Below are positions 41,520 through 53,048 of a stretch of 64,000 nucleotides of DNA, in pieces. Every line of letters starts with the position of its first letter. Position 1 is the stretch's first letter. This stretch comes from Prosthecobacter sp. SYSU 5D2. GTDB lineage: Bacteria > Verrucomicrobiota > Verrucomicrobiia > Verrucomicrobiales > Verrucomicrobiaceae. Made by a program: the position numbers and the translations under genes. A model generated the notes under the pieces. That model was not told the DNA's origin, ran no database searches, and was given only the letters and a program-made list of their open reading frames with translations. The stretch is from contig NZ_JBBYXL010000015.1 of NCBI RefSeq assembly GCF_039655865.1, forward strand, positions 62,001 through 126,000, read 5' to 3'.

Positions 41520-42587
41520 TCACTCAGCCTGATATCCCTGCCAGATCCACACCAGGGTATCTGCCAGGGTCTGCTCAAACACCCGTTTGTCACAATGGCC
41601 GGTGCCCTTGCTGAAGATGAACCGGTGGGGGTAGCCTTTCTTGGCCAGGGCAGCCTCCGTGCGCAGGCCGGCCATCACCCAGTTGTGATAGGTTTCTTCC
41701 GGGTCATTGGCGCGGTTGTCGTTTTCAGACACATGGGTGAAGATGCGCAGCGGCTTCACCTCGCTGGATTCAATGAGCTTCATGCCAGAATGATATTCCC
41801 AGGCTCCCAGCGGAAACTGCGCCTCTTCCGGTGCATCATCATCCTGCTGATCCACAAAGGTACCGGAATACGCAACGATGCGCCTGAACCATTCCGGGCG
41901 GAACCAGCCCATCGTCAGCGCCGCGGCACCACCGGAGCTGCAGCCCATCACTCCCCTTCCCCAGGGATTCTCCGTGAGGGCGAACTTCGGATAAGCGGCC
42001 TTGATCTCCGCGTTGGCGAGCACGGCTGGCAAAACCTCGTCATGAATGAAGCGGGCCAGCCGGTCGGACATGGTGTCATACTCCAGGCCGCGCTGGCTGC
42101 TTTTGCCATCATTGCCGCCATTCTCCACCGCGATGGCGATGAAGGCGGGCAGCCTGCGTTTGGCATCTTTGGAAACCGTCAGGTTGTCCAGTGCATGCGC
42201 CACCTGTTTGATCTTGCCCGGCCCGTCGTGGATGATGAGCAGCGGTGCCTGGGTGCCGTCCTGATAGGCAGCAGGCACATAAACCGTGATTCTGCGCTCC
42301 GTCCGCACCGGCTTTCTTTCCGGCTCCAACGTGGTGTCAGTACCCTGGAAAATCTGGCTGTCCGCCAGCGCCATCTTGAACATGAAGGTCCGGCCTTTCG
42401 GGTTGCCACGGTCCGTCAGATCCGGGTCTGTTTGGTAATCGGGACCGATGGTGAAATGCCCGTCGCCATCCGTGGCCGGATTCTGCGCATCAGCGGCTTC
42501 TGCATTCATGGTTAGGCCAATGAATCCGATGGCAACGGCGCTGCAGAGAAGGGTGGACCAGGAGGGCATAGGGAATCTGTCGTTCAT
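41520..42587 (-). CDS. Secreted enterochelin-esterase-like alpha/beta-hydrolase
   Basis: A 355-residue secreted hydrolase of the esterase D/enterochelin esterase-like type (PF00756). The N-terminus MPSWSTLLCSAVAIGFIGLTMNAEAA is a signal peptide, starting at 42587 or 42569. Motifs: VYVPAAYQDGTQAPLLIIHDGPG, the nucleophile elbow VMGCSSGGAAALTMGWF with Ser217, a candidate acid in ENDNRAND (about 285-290) and catalytic His in SKGTGHCDKR near the C-terminus. Such enzymes in gut or soil Verrucomicrobia often deacylate carbohydrates such as feruloyl- or acetyl-xylan. It is 23 nt downstream of pyrC and 60 nt upstream of the SGNH hydrolase. Confidence 0.9.
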   Translation of the reverse strand: MNDRFPMPSWSTLLCSAVAIGFIGLTMNAEAADAQNPATDGDGHFTIGPDYQTDPDLTDRGNPKGRTFMFKMALADSQIFQGTDTTLEPERKPVRTERRITVYVPAAYQDGTQAPLLIIHDGPGKIKQVAHALDNLTVSKDAKRRLPAFIAIAVENGGNDGKSSQRGLEYDTMSDRLARFIHDEVLPAVLANAEIKAAYPKFALTENPWGRGVMGCSSGGAAALTMGWFRPEWFRRIVAYSGTFVDQQDDDAPEEAQFPLGAWEYHSGMKLIESSEVKPLRIFTHVSENDNRANDPEETYHNWVMAGLRTEAALAKKGYPHRFIFSKGTGHCDKRVFEQTLADTLVWIWQGYQAE

Positions 42588-42610
42588 GTTCGAAACGTGT
42601 TTGGATGACT

Positions 42611-43705
42611 TTAAGCGACGATCCTCCAGGTCAGCCCCACGCCCATGCCGGCAGGCAGCGGTGTCACCGGACCCGCAGATGTTTCCAGGATGGCCGTTTG
42701 TGCTGCCGCCTTTTCCATCTGGAAACGCTGCGTCGAAGCTGGAAAGCCATAGAAGGCGGGGCCATTCAGACTCAGAAAACGCTCAAACAAAACCTTCCCC
42801 TCCGCACTGCCCAGATCCACCCCAGCTTCCTCAAAAGCCATCGCATAAAGCTGTGGCGCACACCCTCCGGTGAAACATCCCGCTGCACAGCCGCAGGCCG
42901 TCGCCTTGGTCGTATGCGGAGCGCTGTCCGTGCCGGCAAAAAACTTGTTTTGACTGGCCTTTGTCACCTGCTGGCGCAAGGCTGCACGGTCATCTTGAAA
43001 CTTCACAATGGGCAGGCAGTAGAGGTGGTATTTCAGCCCTTGGATCAGATGCCCCATGGTATAAAGCAGGTGCTGCGGCGTAATCGTCGCACCCACATGC
43101 TCCGGCGCAGCGGCCACAAACTCCGCTGCTGTGCGTGTGGTGATGTGCTCGCACACGATGCGCAGTTTTGGATGCGCTTCGATGAGGCGCGGCATCCTTT
43201 CCGTGTAGAAACGCGTTTCCGCATTCTGATGCGCATCCAGGTAATCCGGCCCGCTCAGTGCATGCTGCTCGCCATGGATGCAGAGGATGATTCCGTGCTC
43301 TTCCATCGCTCGGAAAACCTCTCCACCGATGAGGTCATCCATCGGCATGCCATGCTCCGAATTCGTCGTGCCATGGGGCGGGTAGTACTTGCAGGCCCGC
43401 AGCAGCCCGGAGGCCGCCCCTTCGCGGATCATTGCCGCCGTAGTATGCCGAGTCAGATAAAGCGGCACAATGAGCTGCTCAAAGGCATCCGCCCCCGCCG
43501 CTCTCAGCTCCGCCGAATAACTCTCAATGGACCAGCCATCCGCCTGGGCCGCTCCTGAGACCCTTGATACCGGCGGCTGCGTATTCGGCATCGCCAGCGC
43601 CCCCGCGCAGCCCATGTCTCGATGCGCTTTGATATAAGCTTCAACCGCCGGTCCCTGGCGGAAGTGAGTATGGAGGTCGAACCATTTCGGGAGATCAAGT
43701 GTCAT
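42611..43705 (-). CDS. pyrC: Dihydroorotase (type II)
   Basis: A 364-residue class II dihydroorotase (E. coli PyrC-like), the cytoplasmic zinc enzyme that closes carbamoyl-aspartate to dihydroorotate in pyrimidine synthesis. Metal ligands and signature: FDLHTHFRQGPA with His12 and His14, the carboxylated Lys106 in LRACKYYPPHGTTNSEHG, IHGEQHALSGPDY with a ligand His, VCEHITTR and FFAGTDSAPHTTKAT with the catalytic Asp. The length and motifs match the E. coli type. It is the first gene of a minus-strand run, 23 nt before the esterase, which may not be functionally related. The oxyR stop is 56 nt away on the same strand. Confidence 0.96.
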   Translation of the reverse strand: MTLDLPKWFDLHTHFRQGPAVEAYIKAHRDMGCAGALAMPNTQPPVSRVSGAAQADGWSIESYSAELRAAGADAFEQLIVPLYLTRHTTAAMIREGAASGLLRACKYYPPHGTTNSEHGMPMDDLIGGEVFRAMEEHGIILCIHGEQHALSGPDYLDAHQNAETRFYTERMPRLIEAHPKLRIVCEHITTRTAAEFVAAAPEHVGATITPQHLLYTMGHLIQGLKYHLYCLPIVKFQDDRAALRQQVTKASQNKFFAGTDSAPHTTKATACGCAAGCFTGGCAPQLYAMAFEEAGVDLGSAEGKVLFERFLSLNGPAFYGFPASTQRFQMEKAAAQTAILETSAGPVTPLPAGMGVGLTWRIVA

Positions 43706-43761
43706 GGGATTCTGTTAGCGTGGACTCCTCCCGGATCAATCAAGAGCTTATGCCGCCACCT

Positions 43762-44670
43762 TCAGGACTCCACGATTTCACCCGGCGCAGCCTGCTGGCG
43801 CACATGCTCCACAAGGGCTTTGAAGGCCTTGCCTTGGTAGCGATAGGAGTTCCACATCAGGGCCACGGTGCGCAGCGGTTTTTCACCGTTAAAGGAGCGA
43901 TAAACACGACGGTTGCTGACGTCAATCCGGCGCGCCATTTCCGGGACGATGGAGACGCCGTGATCCAGCGCCACCAGTTCCTGCACAGTGGTGAGCTGGC
44001 TGGTGCGCTCCACCGTGACCGGCTGCACCGACTGCCGCCGGCAAAAGGAGGAGATGTTTTCCGCCAGGCAGTGCGCCTCGCTCAGCATCACAAAGGGGTA
44101 GCCATCCACCGCTGCCACACGGATGCTTTCCTCTTCCGCCAGTGGATGACCGGCAGGCAGCACCAGCAGCAGCTCTTCCGAAAACAGCGGCTCGACTTCC
44201 AAATACTTAGCGATGATCGGCAGCGCCACAATGGCCAGGTCAATTTCACCGTGACTGCAGCTTTTGATCAGTGCTTCCGTCGTGTCTTCATGAACGATCA
44301 CCGAAATGTCCGGGTGTTTTTCCGCGAAGCTGCCCAGCAGACTGGGCAGAAAATAAGGCGCAATCGTCGGGATGGCCCCCAGCCGCACACGGCCCCGCCG
44401 GCTTGCCTCAGCCACCTCGGTAAAGGTGTCCTCCACGAGTTTCAGGATCTTCCTGGCCCGTTCCAAAAGGAGCTCCCCCAGGTCCGTCAGCACCACCTCG
44501 CGAGGCTTGCGCTCGAACAACGGCTGGCCGAGCTGGTCTTCCAGCTTCTGAATGGCCCGGCTCAGGGCTGATTGGGAGAGATTCAGTTCCTCTGCTGCCC
44601 GAGTGAAGTTCTTCGTCCGCGACAGGACGACGAATTGCTCAAGCGACTGGAAATCCAAGGTGTTTCTCAT
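43762..44670 (-). CDS. oxyR: OxyR-type LysR-family peroxide regulator
   Basis: A 302-residue LysR-family regulator. The N-terminal winged HTH is RTKNFTRAAEELNLSQSALSRAIQKLEDQLGQPLFER. The effector domain contains Cys201 and Cys210 in AHCLAENISSFCRRQ, eight residues apart, matching the redox-active Cys199/Cys208 pair of E. coli OxyR with the same H-C-L spacing. This strongly supports OxyR rather than a generic LysR protein. It is divergent from katG, a classic OxyR target, with a 136-nt shared regulatory region. The start is the ATG at 44668-44670 (MRNTLDFQSLEQF), which has a normal LysR N-terminus; a longer frame of 24 codons is rejected. Confidence 0.93.
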   Translation of the reverse strand: MRNTLDFQSLEQFVVLSRTKNFTRAAEELNLSQSALSRAIQKLEDQLGQPLFERKPREVVLTDLGELLLERARKILKLVEDTFTEVAEASRRGRVRLGAIPTIAPYFLPSLLGSFAEKHPDISVIVHEDTTEALIKSCSHGEIDLAIVALPIIAKYLEVEPLFSEELLLVLPAGHPLAEEESIRVAAVDGYPFVMLSEAHCLAENISSFCRRQSVQPVTVERTSQLTTVQELVALDHGVSIVPEMARRIDVSNRRVYRSFNGEKPLRTVALMWNSYRYQGKAFKALVEHVRQQAAPGEIVES

Positions 44671-47122
<2,452 letters not shown>

Positions 47123-47150
47123 TTATAGGCTGAGCGCTGCTCATCTGCCA

Positions 47151-47186
47151 GCCCATCCCGGCCTTCATCGGTCGGGGTGGGCTTTT
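47151..47186 (+). terminator. Rho-independent terminator of katG
   Basis: GCCCATCCCGGCC (47151-47163) pairs with GGTCGGGGTGGGC (47170-47182) with two G-U pairs, a 6-nt loop, and TTTT at 47183-47186. Located 29 nt after the katG stop. Confidence 0.8.
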
Positions 47187-47312
47187 GTTTGGGGCAGATA
47201 GCCGCCCCCCTTCTGGAGACAGTCTATGGGAGCTACCGCGCTGCATTATCCGCACATTCTTGATGGATGGGCGAAGGGTTCAGACTTCTCCCAACGTACT
47301 ACTGCGCTCTAT

Positions 47313-48866
47313 ATGCGCACACTCGCACTCACTTCACTCCTTGCCAGCCTGGCCTTTTTGGCGAAGGCGGAAATCAAGCTCCCCGCCATCATTGGGGATA
47401 ACATGGTCCTGCAGCAGAAGCAGGCCAACCCGCTCTGGGGCTGGGACACACCCGGCACGGAGGTGACGGTCAAGTTTGCCGGCCAGACAAAGACGGCCAA
47501 GGCAGGAGCAGATGGCAAATGGACGGTGAAGCTGGACGCTGTGCCAGCGAATGCCAAACCGGCCACGATCTCCATCCAGGGCACGACGAAGAAGGTGGTG
47601 AAAAACGTTCTGGTAGGCGAGGTGTGGGTCTGCTCCGGACAGTCGAACATGCAGTGGTCCGTGAACGGGTGCTGGGATGCGGATCTGGAAATCGCCACGG
47701 CGAAGTATCCGAACATCCGACTCATCTCCGTGCCACAGGTGGGCACGCAGGAGCCTCAACAGGATTTTAAAGGCGAGTGGAAGGAGTGCTCACCAGAGAC
47801 GGTGGGACCCTTCAGTGCCGTGGGTTATTTTTACGGACGGGTGCTGCACCGAATGCTCGACGTGCCCGTGGGCCTGATTAACAATGCCTGGGGCGGCAGC
47901 GCAGCAGAGGCCTGGGTACGCCGGGACGTGCTGGAAAAGGATGCCCGGTTCAAAGGCCTGATGGCCGGCTGGGTTCAAAATGAAAAGAACCTGTCCACGG
48001 AGAAAGCGCTGGCAGATCATGAGAAAGCCATGGCTGCCTGGACAAAAAAGAAGAACGAAGCCGCCAAAGCCAAACAGCCCTTTGCAACCCGCGCTCCGCA
48101 AGGCCCTAAAGAGATCCTCGGCGGCAAATCCCGGCCCGGTAACATCTACAACGGCGTGCTGCTGCCCACCATCGGTTATGGCATCAAAGGCGCCATCTGG
48201 TACCAGGGCGAATCCAATGCCGGCCGCGCCTATGAATACGGCTATCTTTTCCCGCTCATGATCCAGCACTGGCGCCAGGAGTGGAAGCAGGGGGATTTCC
48301 CCTTCTACTGGGTGCAACTGGCTGACTTCATGCCGGAAGTCCCCACCCCCGGTGACAGCGCCTGGGCAGAGCTCCGCGAAAGCCAGACCAAGACCCAGTC
48401 CGTCATCAAAAACGGCGGCCAGGCCGTCATCATTGACCTGGGGGATGCCAATGATATCCACCCCAAAAACAAACGCGATGTGGCCGAGCGCCTGGCCCGT
48501 CTTGCCCTGGTGAATGATTATGGTCTCAAGCTGCGCCATCGCAGCCCGGAATATAAATCGGTGGCCTTCGATGGTGGCAAAGCGATCGTTACTATGGACA
48601 ACTTCGGCTCCAGCCTGCGCACCGTGGATGTGAGCGAGGTGAAGGGCTTTGCCATCTGCGGAGAGGACCGCAAATGGGTGTGGGCCAATGCCAAGATCAT
48701 GAGCCGTGACAAAGTGGAAGTCAGCTCCCCGGAGGTGGCCAAGCCTGTGGCCGTCCGTTATGCCTGGGCCAACAACCCGGTGTGCAATCTCTACAGCATT
48801 GACGGTCTGCCGGTGACGCCCTTCCGCACCGATGACTTCCCAATGACCACAAAGCCGAAGGAGTAA
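47313..48866 (+). CDS. Secreted sialate O-acetylesterase (second copy)
   Basis: A 517-residue SASA-family esterase. Signal peptide MRTLALTSLLASLAFLAKA; the ATG at 47313 is preferred to an upstream in-frame ATG at 47226 because of it. N-terminal beta-sandwich: GDNMVLQQKQANPLWGWDTPG. Catalytic: GEVWVCSGQSNMQWS with the Ser, AWGGSAAEAWVRRDVL, AIWYQGESNAGRAYEY, and IDLGDANDIHPKNKRDV with Asp/His. This is the same family as the copy at 31490 but not a near-identical duplicate, and shorter by the absence of the coiled C-terminal tail. It is followed by a BNR sialidase-like gene 71 nt downstream, so a joint role in acylated sialic acid or glycan removal is a reasonable inference. Confidence 0.93.
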   Translation: MRTLALTSLLASLAFLAKAEIKLPAIIGDNMVLQQKQANPLWGWDTPGTEVTVKFAGQTKTAKAGADGKWTVKLDAVPANAKPATISIQGTTKKVVKNVLVGEVWVCSGQSNMQWSVNGCWDADLEIATAKYPNIRLISVPQVGTQEPQQDFKGEWKECSPETVGPFSAVGYFYGRVLHRMLDVPVGLINNAWGGSAAEAWVRRDVLEKDARFKGLMAGWVQNEKNLSTEKALADHEKAMAAWTKKKNEAAKAKQPFATRAPQGPKEILGGKSRPGNIYNGVLLPTIGYGIKGAIWYQGESNAGRAYEYGYLFPLMIQHWRQEWKQGDFPFYWVQLADFMPEVPTPGDSAWAELRESQTKTQSVIKNGGQAVIIDLGDANDIHPKNKRDVAERLARLALVNDYGLKLRHRSPEYKSVAFDGGKAIVTMDNFGSSLRTVDVSEVKGFAICGEDRKWVWANAKIMSRDKVEVSSPEVAKPVAVRYAWANNPVCNLYSIDGLPVTPFRTDDFPMTTKPKE

Positions 48867-48937
48867 CGCCAAGCTCAAAACCGTGGCGGATGAAGACAGC
48901 GGTGTGGCAACCATGAAACATCATTAATGGATTCCTC

Positions 48938-50128
48938 ATGATCTCCTTTCCTCCCCGCCTGCTTTGGCTTCTTACACTGGCTCTCCTTGTACCACCCAAT
49001 GCACCAGGAGATGAGAAAAAGGAGGCCCCCGCCATCCGGCACCAGGTGGTCTATCACAAAAAGGGCCGCTTCGGCGGCTGGCCTGCCAACCACGGCATCT
49101 GGAGCTGGGGAGATGAGATTCTCTTTGGCTTCAGTGCCGCCCATTTTAAAGACTACGAAGGCAGCACCCACGCAGTGGACCGCAAAAAACCGGAGCATCA
49201 TCTCCTGGCGCGCAGCCTGGATGGCGGGGAGACCTGGACCGTCACCGACCCCTCTGAAAAAGGCGTCATGGTTCCGCGTGGTGCCATGCTCATGGGCAAG
49301 CCACTGCCCGGCGTGGATATTCCACCGCTGCGGCAGCTAAATGAAGCCATTGATTTCACGCACCCCGGCCTAGCCCTCACCTTCCGCATGGAAGACTATC
49401 GCGGCGGCGGCCAGTCCCGCTTTTACTTCTCCTATGACCGGGGGAAAAACTGGAACGGCCCCTTTGCTTTGCCGCTGTTTGGTACGCCGGGCATCGGTGC
49501 ACGCACGGATTACATCGTCAATGGTCCGCACGATCTGATGGCCTTTTTATCCGCCGGGAAAACCGATGGCAAGACGGGCCGGACGTTGTGCGTGCAGACC
49601 AAGAATGGCGGTGTGAGCTGGGAGTTTGTCTCATGGATCGGCCCGGAGCCGGAGGGCTATCACGTGATGCCCTCCAGCGTTCGGCTCAATGAAAAGGAAC
49701 TGCTCACCGTCATCCGCGTGAGCAGCAAGCCGCTGGCCGCCTATCACTCCCCCGACAATGGAAAAACCTGGGACCTCCGTTGCGATGCCGTCGCCATGAC
49801 CGGCCTCCGCAGCCGCACCAATCCCCCCAGCCTGCTCAAGCTGCAAGACGGCCGCCTTGCCGTCGTCTATGGCTACCGCGCAAAACCCTACGGCCTCCGC
49901 GCCAGCTTCAGCAGCGATGACGGACGCACCTGGGGCGGCGAAGTCATCCTGCGCGATGACGGTGCAAGCTGGGACATCGGTTACCCGCGCTCTGTCCAGC
50001 GGCCGGATGGAAAAGTCGTCAGCGTCTATTATTATCACGACAAAGCACAAGGCCCGGAGCCCTACATTGCCGGGACCATCTGGGATCCCGCCCGCGTCAC
50101 TGCGGAGAAAACGGCTCCGCAGCAATGA
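48938..50128 (+). CDS. Secreted BNR-repeat sialidase-like protein
   Basis: A 396-residue secreted six-bladed propeller. Signal peptide MISFPPRLLWLLTLALLVPP. Four Asp-box repeats (S-x-D-x-G-x-T-W) are visible: SLDGGETW, SYDRGKNW, SPDNGKTW and SSDDGRTW. A catalytic Arg candidate lies in LRSRTNPPSLLKLQDGRL and a Tyr in YYYHDKAQG. It matches exo-alpha-sialidase-like proteins in Planctomycetes and Verrucomicrobia. Many of these have not been tested; Asp boxes alone do not prove sialidase activity. Together with the adjacent O-acetylesterase this suggests use of acetylated acidic glycans. It converges on the amidohydrolase gene 9 nt away. Confidence 0.88.
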   Translation: MISFPPRLLWLLTLALLVPPNAPGDEKKEAPAIRHQVVYHKKGRFGGWPANHGIWSWGDEILFGFSAAHFKDYEGSTHAVDRKKPEHHLLARSLDGGETWTVTDPSEKGVMVPRGAMLMGKPLPGVDIPPLRQLNEAIDFTHPGLALTFRMEDYRGGGQSRFYFSYDRGKNWNGPFALPLFGTPGIGARTDYIVNGPHDLMAFLSAGKTDGKTGRTLCVQTKNGGVSWEFVSWIGPEPEGYHVMPSSVRLNEKELLTVIRVSSKPLAAYHSPDNGKTWDLRCDAVAMTGLRSRTNPPSLLKLQDGRLAVVYGYRAKPYGLRASFSSDDGRTWGGEVILRDDGASWDIGYPRSVQRPDGKVVSVYYYHDKAQGPEPYIAGTIWDPARVTAEKTAPQQ

Positions 50129-50136
50129 AGCGTTTC

Positions 50137-51837
50137 TCACTTCTCAAACACCACTTTGCCGCCTAACCAGGTTTTCAACACGACCGTTTGCGGCAGGTCA
50201 TCAATGAGGCAGTTCAGCGGATCGCGGTCCACCAGGATCAGGTCTGCCAGCCTGCCCTTTTCGATGGAACCCGTATCCTTCTCCAGCTTCAGCAGATAGG
50301 CGTTGTTGGTGGTGTAAAGGCGCAGCGCTTCTTCACGGGTGATGGCGTTTTGAATGTGGACCGGCTGGTCCAGCTTGCGTGCCTGGCGGGTGATGGCGGT
50401 CCACATGCCTAACCAGGGATTGTATGGGTTCACGCTGCGGAAGGAGCCGATCTTTTGCATGTGGTCGCTGCCGCCACCCACGATGAGCTTCTGGTCAAAG
50501 CAGGCACGCAGAGGCTGGAACAGGGCCATGCGTTTCTCGCCAAAGTGCCGGGTCAAGGTGCGTCCGTCCATGTGCAGCCAGATGGGCTGAAGGTCCACGC
50601 AGACGCCCAGCGCGGCGGCTTTGGCGATGGATTCCGGCTGCATGAAATTACAGTGCGTCACGCTGCTGCGGCTGTCGCGGATGGAGGTCTCCCGGTTCAC
50701 GTCCTCATACACTCCCAGCAGCGTCGCCACCGCCGCATCGCCCACGGAATGTGCGGTGAACTGCAGCCCGGCGCCGGCAATTTTGGCCACCATCTGACGC
50801 AGCCGGTCCACGGGGATCTTCTGCTCGCCACGATAGGTGGGATCGCTGATGCCATAGGCCTCGCTGACTCCCCAGGGCTTGCTCATGAAGGAGCTGCCCG
50901 TCAGCATGCCGCCGTCCAGAAACACCTTGGTGCCGATGATCTGAAGCTCCGGATCCGGTTTCGTCAATGGATGTTTGATGATGTCCTCCATGGATTTCTC
51001 CATCGCCGGCCACAGGCTCATGGCGTTCAGCCCCATGGACACACGCACGCGGACCGGCAGTTCTTTTTTCTCCCGCATCTTCTCATAGAGCGCCAGCAGG
51101 CTGCTGCCGGAGTTTCGATCCGCAATCGTTGTTAGGCCGACAGAGGCGTAATCTCGAAACAGCTCCAGCGTGCGGTTATAAGTATCCTCCGTCGTGGCGC
51201 TTTTCGCTTTCTTGGCCGACTTGAGCCCCGGGCCAAAGCCGCGCAGCAGCCCGGTAGGTTCGCCGTTGGCATCCTTCTCCACCTTGCCCGGATGACCTTC
51301 CGGCAGTTTGAAATCCCGGTCAATCTTCCCCTGCTTCAGAGCCAGACTGTTGCACATGGAGTCCGGCCCGGTGGAAAAGACCACCGGGTTCTCCGGGGCC
51401 ACCTCGTCCAGCTCGGCGCGTGTGGGGTATCGCCCCTCCTCCAGCCGCGTGATGAAGATCTGCCGCAGGCTGATGAGATCCCCCGGCTGCGAGGCCGCCA
51501 CGCGGGTGCGGATGTAGGCCAGCACATCGGCGATGTTTTCCATCGTCGGAATCTCATGCTCAAACTCCGTCATCGCGGCGGAGGGATGCACATGGGAATC
51601 CATGAGCCCCGGCAGCAGTGTCTTCCCCTGCATGTCCAGCAGCTCCGTTCCTTCCCCCTTCAGCGCCAGCACCTCGTCATTGTCCCCGACTGCCACGATG
51701 CGTCCCGCCTCCACCGCCACCGCTTCCGCAAAGCTAAACCGTTCATCAACCGTGATGACACGCCCATGATGCAGGATGAGATCCGGGGCGGCTGCCAGCG
51801 GCAGGGTCAGGGCAAAAAACAGGGCAGGAATGCGCAT
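50137..51837 (-). CDS. Secreted amidohydrolase, YtcJ/Amidohydro_3 type
   Basis: A 566-residue metal-dependent hydrolase. Signal peptide MRIPALFFALTLPLAAA. Signature blocks: LILHHGRVITVDERFSFAEAVAVEAGRIVAVG (N-terminal beta-sandwich), LLPGLMDSHVHPSAAM with the His-x-His pair, KVFLDGGMLTGSSFM, QFTAHSVGDAAVATLLGVYE with ligand His and Asp, THCNFMQPESI, VGGGSDHMQKIG with the catalytic Asp, and C-terminal LYTTNNAYLLKLEKDTGSIEKGRLADLILVDRDPL. Members such as YtcJ act on amides or imides; the substrate is unknown. It is divergent from the SMP-30 gene with an 88-nt gap which contains one GTTAGGC heptamer. Confidence 0.93.
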   Translation of the reverse strand: MRIPALFFALTLPLAAAPDLILHHGRVITVDERFSFAEAVAVEAGRIVAVGDNDEVLALKGEGTELLDMQGKTLLPGLMDSHVHPSAAMTEFEHEIPTMENIADVLAYIRTRVAASQPGDLISLRQIFITRLEEGRYPTRAELDEVAPENPVVFSTGPDSMCNSLALKQGKIDRDFKLPEGHPGKVEKDANGEPTGLLRGFGPGLKSAKKAKSATTEDTYNRTLELFRDYASVGLTTIADRNSGSSLLALYEKMREKKELPVRVRVSMGLNAMSLWPAMEKSMEDIIKHPLTKPDPELQIIGTKVFLDGGMLTGSSFMSKPWGVSEAYGISDPTYRGEQKIPVDRLRQMVAKIAGAGLQFTAHSVGDAAVATLLGVYEDVNRETSIRDSRSSVTHCNFMQPESIAKAAALGVCVDLQPIWLHMDGRTLTRHFGEKRMALFQPLRACFDQKLIVGGGSDHMQKIGSFRSVNPYNPWLGMWTAITRQARKLDQPVHIQNAITREEALRLYTTNNAYLLKLEKDTGSIEKGRLADLILVDRDPLNCLIDDLPQTVVLKTWLGGKVVFEK

Positions 51838-51925
51838 GGGCTACCAACGCATCATCGCGCATTCTTCGTGCGGACAACTCAACACTTGCCCTTCCACAGT
51901 GCTGCACGTTAGGCTTCCGCTTTTT

Positions 51926-52900
51926 ATGAAATACATTTTCCTACTTCTCCTCCTCAGCCTCACGGCTACCCTCGCCGCTGATCCCGCGCCTGAATTCAAA
52001 GGCGGCATCGAGCGGCTGGACCCGGCCTTTGACAAACTGATCGCCCCAGACTCCAAGGTCGAAGTTCTCGCCACCGGGTTCAACTGGTCCGAAGGCCCCG
52101 TCTGGAAGGACGGGCAGATCCTCTTTTCTGATGTGCCTGAGAACACCGTCTTTGCCTGGAAGGAAGGCGATACCAGCGCGGCGACGTTTTTAAAACCCAG
52201 CGGCAGCCTCAGCGGCAATGGCCAGGGGTCCAACGGCCTGGCGGTGGATGCCGCCGGCAGCCTCATCCTCTGCCAGCACGGAGAGCGCCGCATCGCGCGG
52301 CTGGAAAAAGACGGCAGCTTCACCTCCCTCGCGGACAAGTATGAGGGCAAACGCTTCAACAGCCCCAATGACCTCGTCATCGCCAAAAGCGGCGCGATCT
52401 TCTTCACCGATCCCCCTTACGGCATGAAGAAAGGCACCGAGCCGGATGCCCCTTACCATGGCGTCTATCGCCTGGACAAAGACGGCCATGTCAGCCTGAT
52501 CATCGAGGACATCCTCTGGCCGAACGGCATCGCCCTCAGCCCGGATGAAAAGACGCTGTACATCGCCGTCTCCGACAAGGACAACGCCCGGCTCATGGCC
52601 TATGACCTCCAGGCCGATGGCAGCGTGAAAAACGGCCGCCTGTTCTTCCATGCGCAGCCGCTCAAGTCCGAGGCCCGCAAAGGCGGCTGCGATGGCATGA
52701 AGGTGGACGTGAAGGGAAACATCTGGACCACCGGCCCCGGCGGCGTGCTGGTCATCAGCCCGGAGGGCAAGCACCTCGGCTCCATCCTGACCGGTGTGCC
52801 CACCGGCAACTGCGCCTGGGGCGGGCCGGAAAAGGACACGATGTATGTCACAGCGGACATGTTTCTCCTGCGGGTGAAGACGCTGGTGAAAGGGTATTGA
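51926..52900 (+). CDS. Secreted SMP-30/gluconolactonase-like lactonase
   Basis: A 324-residue secreted six-bladed beta-propeller lactonase. Start MKYIFLLLLLSLTATLAADP at 51926 is a signal peptide; the upstream part of the frame belongs to the promoter region. Signature motifs: GFNWSEGPVWKDGQILFSDVPENT with the metal-site Glu, FNSPNDLVIAKSGAIFFTDPPYG with the conserved Asn-Asp, ILWPNGIALSPDEKTLY with the second Asn, and KGGCDGMKVDVKGNIWTTG with the catalytic Asp. This family hydrolyses gluconolactone and other lactones. A hairpin follows immediately. Its position between the amidohydrolase and the DUF1553-DUF1501 pair does not explain its substrate. Confidence 0.92.
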   Translation: MKYIFLLLLLSLTATLAADPAPEFKGGIERLDPAFDKLIAPDSKVEVLATGFNWSEGPVWKDGQILFSDVPENTVFAWKEGDTSAATFLKPSGSLSGNGQGSNGLAVDAAGSLILCQHGERRIARLEKDGSFTSLADKYEGKRFNSPNDLVIAKSGAIFFTDPPYGMKKGTEPDAPYHGVYRLDKDGHVSLIIEDILWPNGIALSPDEKTLYIAVSDKDNARLMAYDLQADGSVKNGRLFFHAQPLKSEARKGGCDGMKVDVKGNIWTTGPGGVLVISPEGKHLGSILTGVPTGNCAWGGPEKDTMYVTADMFLLRVKTLVKGY

Positions 52901-52910
52901 TCCCCAAGGA

Positions 52911-52953
52911 GTGAGGCCATCCCGCCCTCATGCTGAGGCCAGGATGGCCTCAC
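52911..52953 (+). terminator. Long perfect hairpin after the SMP-30 gene
   Basis: GTGAGGCCATCC (52911-52922) and GGATGGCCTCAC (52942-52953) form a perfect 12-bp stem around a 19-nt loop, itself containing a smaller hairpin (CCTCA/TGAGG at 52926-52930 and 52934-52938). AAGG/CCTT extends the base with one mismatch. There is no clean T-run (ACCTTGTTAT follows), so it may be a terminator or a REP-like palindrome. Confidence 0.5.
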
Positions 52954-53048
52954 ACCTTGTTATATTGTGACCTCTTTCCGTTCTAAAGGACCGCGATCAC
53001 CGGCTTCTGCAAGCACGCGAGCGCAGAAACCGTAGGTTTGGGCTGCCT

